Shown: in pieces, positions 1-5,314 of the stretch
Layout of the letters: each line of letters starts with the position of its first letter
How positions within the stretch are numbered: the first letter of the stretch is position 1
DNA from: Actinomycetota bacterium
GTDB lineage: Bacteria; Actinomycetota; Humimicrobiia; Humimicrobiales; Humimicrobiaceae
Assembly: GCA_028697935.1 (NCBI GenBank)
Contig: JAQVEM010000090.1
Location: 1 to 5,314 of the forward strand
Direction: 5' to 3'
Length of the DNA stretch: 5,314 nt
The notes under the pieces: generated by a model
What the model was told of the DNA's origin: nothing
Database searches by the model: none
What the model saw: only the letters and a program-made list of their open reading frames with translations
Position numbers and translations under genes: made by a program

Positions 1-1861
1 CCATACACCGTCCTCTGTTTCTTCTCCAGTGTTCAACGCCATACTTTATGGCCTCAGCCTGTAAAATCTGTGACGTATAAAGAAGAGATTCAAAATTCTC
101 CGGATATTTAAATGTTTCCGAAAGATAGAAAAGTATTTTACCATTCGCAGAGCCATTCTTCTGATGCTTTTCCATCACATATGAAAATATATTCCTGTCT
201 TCGGGAATTGTGAAACTCTTTACAGTTTTTATACCCGGAAATGACTGAAATCCAAATTCAGAAATAAAACGAAAAAAATGATTGCGATAGTCATTGAATG
301 GTTTCATCCCATGCCATACATCCCAGTAATGAACATCTCCTCTTGATTCATCATCTGGATTGTCAAATTTCCCTCCCGATGAAGGAGAAGAAGGCCAGTA
401 AAACCGCTCCGGGTCATACCTCTTTACAATTTCGGGAATAATCAATTCAAAAAGATTTATGTAATCTTTTTTTATTCGTTTCATTTTAAGCGATATTAAA
501 GACCGGGACATCTGTAATTCTGCTGCCATTTGTTTTTCATCAAACATACTTATAATCCATTCAATTTCATTATTTCCACACCACAGACCAACACATGGAT
601 GATTTCTTATCCTTTTAATATTGTCTTCCAGTTCTTTTTTTACATTTTCAATAAACTTTTTGTCTGAAGGATAAACGGCACATGCAAACATAAAATCCTG
701 CCAGACTATAAGGCCGTACTCGTCACACAATTCAAAAAAATAGTTATCCGGATATATTCCCCCGCCCCATACTCTTATACAATTAAAATTTGCTTTAACG
801 CAATCTCTTATAAGCCTTTCGGTTCGCTGCCGTGAATACCGAGACATTAAATTATCTTCTATTATATAGTTTGCACCTTTTGCAAAAACTGGCGTGGCAT
901 TTACTAAAAACTCAAATGACTCCCCCCATTTATCTTTTTTTTGCCTTATATTCAGCGTTCTTAATCCTATGCTAAATTCTCTCGAGTCAAGCGTTTCACT
1001 TTCATCCTTTAGATCTACTCTTACCCTGTAAAGAGATTGCTTTCCATAACCATTTGGCCACCAGAGTTCCGGTTTTTTTATTTCAAAGTTAAAATTACAG
1101 CTATTATCTGGATATTTTGAGCTGATATCGGGATAATTTACTTCAAGTTTTTCAAATATCTTTTTACCCGCCGGGCTGGTAATTAAAACCTCAATATTGA
1201 ACTTTTTTTTAACCCATGTATCGAACATAACCCTGATACCAAGATGCACTTTATTCTGTCTGTGTTTCTGAGTAATATATACATCATCTAGACGAGCGTA
1301 ATTGTAAAACTTTAAACCAATATTTCTCCATATACCTGAATCTGGAATTTTTGGTCCCCAGTCCCATCCAAACATACTGTGCGCCTTACGCAGGTAATAA
1401 AATCCAGGCATTGTTTCATTAGATTTTTTTATCATAAGCGGGTTTTTCCTGTGCATTTTTTCAATAAACTTTGTTGGAGAATAGAATGTTATGTGAATAT
1501 CATTTCTGCCTTCTCTCAAAAATGCCTTTACATCAAACTCATAACGCCGGTGCATATTGTCAGTTTTAGCCAGTAACCTCCCATTGATTTTAATTTCTGC
1601 AAGGGTATCCAGTCCTTCACAATATAAAAGAATCTTATCTTTTTTAAACATACAGGGAGTAATATTAAATTTCCTTGTATATATATAATCGTTATATGAA
1701 AGCTCTATAGCTTTATCTTCATTGTCTCTGTAAAAAGGGTCTTCTATTAACCCTTCACGTAATAGATCTGAAAAAACCGTCCCCGGGACCTGCGCTTCAA
1801 TCCAGTGCTTTCCACCGGTGTCTTTCATTCTCCATTTCCCATTAAGACTATAGAAATCCAA
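1..1861 (-). CDS. Beta-mannosidase, GH2 family (3' end beyond window)
   Basis: Exo-acting glycosidase that releases beta-linked mannose from the non-reducing end of manno- and glucomanno-oligosaccharides. Translation from TTG at 1861 stays open to the left edge, giving 620 residues; family members are usually about 820-860, so roughly 200 C-terminal residues are missing. Seen in order: the N-terminal LNGKW and VPGTV motifs of the jelly-roll sugar-binding domain (from residue 6), the beta-mannosidase hallmark GWDWGP (165-170), the RVWGGG motif opening the TIM barrel (363-368), WCGNNEIEW with acid/base Glu432, and SEFGFQS with nucleophile Glu535. EHWRRNRGR follows near the edge. The Glu positions fit characterised GH2 mannosidases and separate it from GH2 beta-galactosidases. 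TTG is chosen because AGGAG lies 6 bases upstream, no ATG occurs between it and the in-frame stop at 1903-1901, and the next ATG (codon 12) would remove the conserved LNGKW. No signal peptide is seen, so it is probably cytoplasmic. It is last of the four genes in view, 58 bases after the acetyltransferase. Confidence 0.95.
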   Translation of the reverse strand, partial: MDFYSLNGKWRMKDTGGKHWIEAQVPGTVFSDLLREGLIEDPFYRDNEDKAIELSYNDYIYTRKFNITPCMFKKDKILLYCEGLDTLAEIKINGRLLAKTDNMHRRYEFDVKAFLREGRNDIHITFYSPTKFIEKMHRKNPLMIKKSNETMPGFYYLRKAHSMFGWDWGPKIPDSGIWRNIGLKFYNYARLDDVYITQKHRQNKVHLGIRVMFDTWVKKKFNIEVLITSPAGKKIFEKLEVNYPDISSKYPDNSCNFNFEIKKPELWWPNGYGKQSLYRVRVDLKDESETLDSREFSIGLRTLNIRQKKDKWGESFEFLVNATPVFAKGANYIIEDNLMSRYSRQRTERLIRDCVKANFNCIRVWGGGIYPDNYFFELCDEYGLIVWQDFMFACAVYPSDKKFIENVKKELEDNIKRIRNHPCVGLWCGNNEIEWIISMFDEKQMAAELQMSRSLISLKMKRIKKDYINLFELIIPEIVKRYDPERFYWPSSPSSGGKFDNPDDESRGDVHYWDVWHGMKPFNDYRNHFFRFISEFGFQSFPGIKTVKSFTIPEDRNIFSYVMEKHQKNGSANGKILFYLSETFKYPENFESLLYTSQILQAEAIKYGVEHWRRNRGRCM

Positions 1862-1867
1862 GTTATT

Positions 1868-1872
1868 CTCCT
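1868..1872 (-). promoter_or_regulatory. Shine-Dalgarno deciding a TTG start
   Basis: The minus strand reads AGGAG, then AATAAC, then TTG. The 6-base spacing is near ideal. This site is the main nucleotide evidence that the beta-mannosidase starts at the non-ATG codon at 1861. The ATG at codon 12 lies inside the conserved N-terminal domain. Confidence 0.8.
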
Positions 1873-1919
1873 GATTTTTTTGTTTTATAAATAAAAAATT
1901 TTAGAGCGTTTAAAAAAAT

Positions 1920-2468
1920 TTATAATTCTTTTATAACTCTGCATGGGTTCCCTACAGCCAGTACATTTGAAGGAATGTCTTTTGTCACAACGCTGCCTGC
2001 GCCTATAACTGAATTATTTCCAATCACTACCCCTGGAAGGATTATAGTGTCCCCGCCAATCCATACATTATCACCTATTTTTATCGGAAGGCCATGTTCA
2101 AGTCCGGAGTTTCTTTTTTTACAGTCAAGAGGATGTGAGGCTGCATATATCTGAACATATGGTCCCAGAAGAACATTGTTTCCTATCTTTACTAAATTTA
2201 CATCCAGTATTACACAACCATAGTTAGCATAAAAATTTTCGCCAAATTTAATGTTATATCCATAATCACAATAAAAGGGGGATTCTATATGACATCTATT
2301 ATCTGTCCTGAACAATTTTTGCAGTATCTTAATTCTTCTACCATATTTCAATGGACTGGTTCTGTTGAATTCATAACATAATTTCCGGGCATAATTTCTT
2401 TCTCTTGCTAGCTCTTTATCAGCTGAAAAATACAACTTTCCGGATAACATTTTTTCTTTTTCAGTCAT
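1920..2468 (-). CDS. maa: Maltose/galactoside-type sugar O-acetyltransferase
   Basis: Acetyl-CoA-dependent enzyme that acetylates a sugar hydroxyl (typically C6) on glucose, maltose or galactosides; the actual acceptor here is unknown. The 182 residues match the family's usual 180-200. The N-terminal Mac domain is present (TEKEKMLSGKLY, residues 2-13, then the YSADKEL-like stretch with FSADKEL). FYCDYGYNI (65-73) leads into the hexapeptide repeats of a left-handed beta-helix. The expected catalytic His is His112 in AASHPLD, followed by RNSGLE, IGDNVWIGG (131-139), GAGSVVTKD (157-164 region) and the closing GNPCRVIK (173-180). It closely resembles remembered E. coli Maa throughout, and is also related to LacA and NodL. 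The start follows the GH1 stop by 17 bases with only a weak GGG-containing ribosome site, which suggests translational coupling. It is soluble and cytoplasmic. Placement among glycosidases recalls lacZYA, so disposal of excess or unusable sugars is a reasonable inferred role. The class is sure; the natural substrate is not. Confidence 0.94.
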   Translation of the reverse strand: MTEKEKMLSGKLYFSADKELARERNYARKLCYEFNRTSPLKYGRRIKILQKLFRTDNRCHIESPFYCDYGYNIKFGENFYANYGCVILDVNLVKIGNNVLLGPYVQIYAASHPLDCKKRNSGLEHGLPIKIGDNVWIGGDTIILPGVVIGNNSVIGAGSVVTKDIPSNVLAVGNPCRVIKEL

Positions 2469-2485
2469 ATCTTACCCGCAACATT

Positions 2486-3826
2486 TCATTTTATTACCCT
2501 GCTTTTTATTAAATCTCTATACCAGAATGCGCTATTTTTTAAAATCCTTTCCTGTGTTTTATAATCTACATAAATAATCCCGAATCTCTTTGAATATCCA
2601 AATTGCCATTCAAAATTATCCAGCAACGACCACACAAAATATCCTCTTATATCCATTCTTTTCTGATTTAATTTTGCAACCTCAATCAAATGCCTCTTGA
2701 GGTAATCTATACGCTTTTCATCACGTACTTCAACTTTTTTTAATACCCTATCATTAAATGCAGCTCCGTTTTCTGTAATATAAATGGGTATCTTTGTATA
2801 CTCCTTCCTCAACCTTAATATATGATCATATAAAGCCTCCGGGACTATTTCCCATCCCATTTCAGTTTTTGGAAATTTACCACTAACTCCTTTAAACCTC
2901 AGAGGAGAATCTGGTGAAAATTTTACTAGCTCGCGCGAATAATAATTTATCCCCAAAAAATCATTTTTTATTGATATATCCTGAAGATCACTGTCTTCTA
3001 TAAAATCAAAATTAACATTTAGACCTTCATATATCTTTTTCATATCTTCAGGATATGAATTTTTAAAAAGAGGATCCAGGAACCATCTATTTAAATAACC
3101 ATCACGTATAAAAGCTGCTTCCATGTCTTCTTCTGATTTAGTTGCAGGATATACAGGAATTTGATTAAGAGTTATACCAATTTCTCCATTTTTGAAATTA
3201 AACTTCCTGAATTCTTTAACTACACATGCATGTGATAATAAAATATGGTGTGCAACTTTCAGAGCTTCTTGCAAATTTTTATGACCGGGGGCATGATTAC
3301 CCTCATAATAGCCAAAAATTGATGCGCAGAGTGGTTCGTTATGGGTTATCCATAATTTTACAGATTCACCCAGCTCTTCAAATATTTTAATTGCATATTC
3401 CGTAAACCATTTAACAGAATCTCTATTCAGCCATCCACCCATATTATATACCCACATCGGTAAATCCCAGTGATATAGAGTAACAACAGGTTTTATATTT
3501 CTTTTAACAAGTTCATTAACCAGATTTTTATAGAATTCCATCCCCTTCGAATTAAAAACCCCTTTACCGGGGAAAATTCTGGACCATGAAATTGAGAACC
3601 TGTACGCATTAATTCCTATATTCCCCATTAATTCTACATCTTCTCTGTATCTATTATAATGGTCGCATGCAATATCTCCTGTATCCCCATTATAAATTTT
3701 ACCGGGAATCTTTGAAAAAATATCCCATATTGAAGGGGTTCTTCCATCAGCATCCACAGCACCTTCTATCTGATAAGATGATGTTGCTGCACCAAATAAA
3801 AAATCTCTTTTAAACTTTGCTGTCAT
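2486..3826 (-). CDS. Beta-glucosidase, GH1 family
   Basis: Retaining glycosidase that hydrolyses cellobiose, short cellodextrins and other beta-glucosides to glucose. At 446 residues it has the normal full length of a single-domain GH1 (beta/alpha)8 barrel. Visible landmarks: FLFGAATSSYQIEGA near the N-terminus with sugar-binding Gln19, YHWDLP (118-123), acid/base Glu164 in THNEP, GINYYSR (292-298), nucleophile Glu352 in ITENG, and WSLLDNFEW (399-407) with Glu406 and Trp407. Glu406/Trp407 are typical of enzymes acting on unphosphorylated sugars; 6-phospho-beta-glucosidases normally differ here and carry a KRY-type phosphate site, so uptake by a non-PTS route is inferred. Many GH1 enzymes also accept beta-galactosides or beta-fucosides, so specificity is likely rather than proven. 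The ATG is supported by AAGGA 10 bases upstream and by correct N-terminal alignment to the family. No signal peptide is seen. It lies between the phosphorylase and the acetyltransferase in one transcriptional direction. Confidence 0.95.
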   Translation of the reverse strand: MTAKFKRDFLFGAATSSYQIEGAVDADGRTPSIWDIFSKIPGKIYNGDTGDIACDHYNRYREDVELMGNIGINAYRFSISWSRIFPGKGVFNSKGMEFYKNLVNELVKRNIKPVVTLYHWDLPMWVYNMGGWLNRDSVKWFTEYAIKIFEELGESVKLWITHNEPLCASIFGYYEGNHAPGHKNLQEALKVAHHILLSHACVVKEFRKFNFKNGEIGITLNQIPVYPATKSEEDMEAAFIRDGYLNRWFLDPLFKNSYPEDMKKIYEGLNVNFDFIEDSDLQDISIKNDFLGINYYSRELVKFSPDSPLRFKGVSGKFPKTEMGWEIVPEALYDHILRLRKEYTKIPIYITENGAAFNDRVLKKVEVRDEKRIDYLKRHLIEVAKLNQKRMDIRGYFVWSLLDNFEWQFGYSKRFGIIYVDYKTQERILKNSAFWYRDLIKSRVIK

Positions 3827-3836
3827 TTATTTTTAT

Positions 3837-3841
3837 TCCTT
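3837..3841 (-). promoter_or_regulatory. Shine-Dalgarno of the GH1 beta-glucosidase
   Basis: The minus strand reads AAGGA, followed by a 10-base A/T-only spacer and ATG at 3826. The spacing is slightly long but workable. No other purine-rich site lies closer to this start. Confidence 0.6.
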
Positions 3842-3868
3842 ACTAAAATAATGGTTGTATTTAGAAAG

Positions 3869-3882
3869 ACTATTATAATAGT
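3869..3882 (-). promoter_or_regulatory. 14-bp perfect palindrome containing TATAAT; possible internal promoter or operator
   Basis: ACTATTATAATAGT is a perfect inverted repeat in the 93-base gap between the GH94 and GH1 genes. On the minus strand it contains TATAAT at 3877-3872, a consensus -10 hexamer correctly oriented for the beta-glucosidase. A transcript starting just downstream would have a leader of about 40 bases including the AAGGA site. The -35 position at 17-base spacing reads TTTTAA (3900-3895), only 3 of 6 consensus matches, so promoter strength is doubtful. Such A/T-only palindromes arise readily by chance in AT-rich DNA. It could equally be a protein-binding site or have no function. 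Confidence 0.3.
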
Positions 3883-3902
3883 TTTTAAAATTATTTAAAA
3901 CT
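3880..3902. repeat. AT-rich imperfect inverted repeat in the GH94-GH1 gap
   Basis: On the plus strand AGTTTTTAAA (3880-3889) is mirrored by TTTAAAACT (3894-3902), with one unpaired base and a 4-base loop. It overlaps the edge of the neighbouring palindrome. The stem is almost entirely A/T. On the transcribed (minus) strand no U-run follows it, so it is a poor candidate for an intrinsic terminator of the upstream gene. It is recorded as structure only. Confidence 0.35.
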
Positions 3903-3919
3903 TTTAGAGGTATCGACCC

Positions 3920-5314
3920 TTAGTCACCAAGGATTGCAATTACCTGAACGTCACTTTCTTCCACGCTATTTACTGGTATCAGATTTCCCTTTACAGGCTT
4001 CCCATTAACAGATAGACTTTTTACTCCTCTATTAACTCCTTCAGGGTTTTTCACTGTAATATTATATTTTATCCCGCGGAAAAATCGTGTAACATTATAC
4101 TCCTTCCATTCTACCGGTATGCATGGGTCTATTATTAAACCGTCATAGTCTGGTTTTATTCCGAGAATTGCCTGTGATATATTTACAAAACACCATGCAG
4201 CTGTGCCTGTAAGCCAGGAATTTTTTGCTTCACCGGGCGTAGCTGAATCAGGGCCTGCAATCATCTGAGCATAACAATATGGCTCACAACGATAAATATC
4301 TATAACTTCTTCTTTAACACTGGGGCAGATACGTAAATAATAACTAAAAGCTCTATCACCATTACCCATTATAGCTTCAGCTATGGATATCCATGGATTA
4401 TTATGACAGAATATACTTGCATTTTCTTTGTATCCGGGTGGATAAGAAGATATTTCTCCAAGGTTAAGATAATAACGTGTATATGCAGGCTGATGTAACA
4501 CTATTCCATCAGGAGTCGCAAGGTATTTCTCTACACTTTTCAGGGCTTTCGTTGCCATCCCATTCTCCAGTCCAACACCACCCATAATACACCACCCCTG
4601 AGGTTCAATAAATATTTTCCCTTCATTGCATTCACTGGAACCTATTTTTTTCCCATAATAGTCATAAGCCCGTAGAAACCATTCACCATCCCAGCCATGA
4701 TTTTCAATAGCTCTACTCATTTGCTCATAATGTTTTTCCAGTTCATCAACTTTATCATTCATATTAATTCTGCCTGATAGATCTATTAGTTCACGGCATA
4801 CATAGAGGAAAAGCCCTGCAATCATAATTGACTCAGCAACGCCACCGGGTTTATCTTCATAAGTCTGAAAACTCTGTCCGGGGTATTTTGAAAAACAATT
4901 TAGATTCAGACAATCATTCCAGTCTGCATGTCCTATTAGAGGAAGTTTATGCGGACCGAGATTTTTTAGGGTATACTCTATAGATAAGAAAAGATGTTCA
5001 AGAAGAGTAGCTTTACTATCAACATCATCAGCATAACTGACCTGTTCGCTAAGGATTGAGTAATCTCCTGACTCTTTAATATAAGAGCAGGTTGATACAA
5101 TTAACCAGAGCGGATCATCATTAAAACCACTACCAACCTCTTTATTACCTTTTCCAGTAAGAGGTTGATACTGATGATAACATGACCCATCAGATAATTG
5201 CACTCTGGCAATTTCAAGAATTCTCCGTCTCGCTCTTTCTGGGACCATATGAACAAATCCCAGTAAATACTGATTTGAATCACGGAACCCCATTCCACGA
5301 CTGATACCCGATTC
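3920..5314 (-). CDS. cbp: Cellobiose phosphorylase, GH94 family (5' end beyond window)
   Basis: Catalyses reversible phosphorolysis of cellobiose to alpha-glucose 1-phosphate plus glucose, saving one ATP compared with hydrolysis. The window holds the last 464 residues of a family usually near 810, so about 345 N-terminal residues (beta-sandwich, linker, start of the (alpha/alpha)6 barrel) are missing. The frame is open to the right edge and reads ESGISRG before the ATG at 5293, so that ATG is the internal Met of SRGMGFRDSNQ and not the start. Numbering from the edge: Arg6 and Asp12 match remembered -1 subsite residues Arg362 and Asp368 of the Cellulomonas gilvus enzyme. Asp134 in ADWNDCLN is the general acid (equivalent to Asp490), and its 122-residue distance from Asp12 is the same as in that enzyme. 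FCHNNPW (His304) and WLTGTAAW (Thr369-Gly370) form the phosphate site. DYDGLIIDPCIP and VTRFFRG mark the C-terminal region. The overall pattern fits cellobiose rather than chitobiose or cellodextrin phosphorylases. One oddity is DSNQY where DSNQD is usual. The stop is followed by a 93-base gap before the beta-glucosidase. Confidence 0.94.
   Translation of the reverse strand, partial: ESGISRGMGFRDSNQYLLGFVHMVPERARRRILEIARVQLSDGSCYHQYQPLTGKGNKEVGSGFNDDPLWLIVSTCSYIKESGDYSILSEQVSYADDVDSKATLLEHLFLSIEYTLKNLGPHKLPLIGHADWNDCLNLNCFSKYPGQSFQTYEDKPGGVAESIMIAGLFLYVCRELIDLSGRINMNDKVDELEKHYEQMSRAIENHGWDGEWFLRAYDYYGKKIGSSECNEGKIFIEPQGWCIMGGVGLENGMATKALKSVEKYLATPDGIVLHQPAYTRYYLNLGEISSYPPGYKENASIFCHNNPWISIAEAIMGNGDRAFSYYLRICPSVKEEVIDIYRCEPYCYAQMIAGPDSATPGEAKNSWLTGTAAWCFVNISQAILGIKPDYDGLIIDPCIPVEWKEYNVTRFFRGIKYNITVKNPEGVNRGVKSLSVNGKPVKGNLIPVNSVEESDVQVIAILGD

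Noticed and set aside
1379..1576. A 65-codon plus-strand reading frame
   Set aside because: It lies wholly antisense inside the beta-mannosidase, whose frame is supported by conserved motifs on both sides, and its translation has no recognisable domain.
1..1828. ATG at codon 12 (position 1828) as the start of the beta-mannosidase
   Set aside because: It would cut off the conserved LNGKW motif, and the TTG at 1861 has a well-placed AGGAG.
1..1861. Possible pseudogene or frameshift in the beta-mannosidase, because no stop is visible
   Set aside because: All landmark motifs from residue 6 to residue 620 fall in one uninterrupted frame, so the missing end is due to the window edge.
3880..3902. 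Intrinsic terminator after the GH94 gene
   Set aside because: The stem is nearly all A/T and no U-run follows it in the direction of transcription. The T-run that exists is on the plus strand, where no gene precedes it.
3920..5293. ATG at 5293 as the true start of the phosphorylase
   Set aside because: The frame continues upstream to the window edge and encodes ESGISRG, which completes the conserved SRGMGFRDSNQ motif. The Met is internal and the gene is simply cut by the window.
5101..5298. A 65-codon minus-strand reading frame
   Set aside because: It is an alternate frame of the GH94 gene on the same strand. The GH94 frame matches the family residue by residue over this stretch, so this is a shadow.

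Overview
The window is a block of carbohydrate-degradation genes, all on the minus strand, from an AT-rich genome. Codon choice (many ATA, AAA, AGA/AGG), AT-only intergenic gaps and the style of the proteins fit a low-GC anaerobic, plant-polysaccharide-fermenting bacterium of the Clostridia or Halanaerobiales type. This taxonomic call rests on remembered family resemblance and is tentative.

Read in transcription order (right to left), the layout is as follows. (1) 5314-3920: the C-terminal 464 residues of a GH94 cellobiose phosphorylase, whose start lies outside the window. (2) 3919-3827: a 93-base AT-rich gap with two inverted repeats and a TATAAT hexamer, possibly a secondary promoter. (3) 3826-2486: a complete GH1 beta-glucosidase. 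(4) 2468-1920: a complete left-handed beta-helix sugar O-acetyltransferase of the maltose/galactoside acetyltransferase (Maa/LacA) type, 17 bases after the GH1 stop. (5) 1861-1: the first 620 residues of a GH2 beta-mannosidase, starting at a TTG codon behind a good Shine-Dalgarno and running off the left edge. No gene-free stretch exceeds 93 bases. I see no RNA gene, mobile element or CRISPR array.

The enzymes complement one another. Nothing resembling a signal peptide is visible on the three genes whose N-termini are in view, so they probably act in the cytoplasm on imported oligosaccharides. Cellobiose can be split by phosphate (GH94, conserving energy as glucose 1-phosphate) or by water (GH1). 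Beta-mannosidase removes terminal mannose from manno- or glucomanno-oligosaccharides. The acetyltransferase sits where LacA sits in a lac operon and may modify excess or non-metabolisable sugars. The most economical reading is an intracellular cellodextrin/glucomannan utilisation operon.

This is a recognisable metabolic region, and I found no evidence of a previously undescribed system. The points most worth a second look are a D-to-Y change in a usually conserved GH94 motif, the non-ATG start of the mannosidase, and the possible regulatory elements in the two larger gaps.
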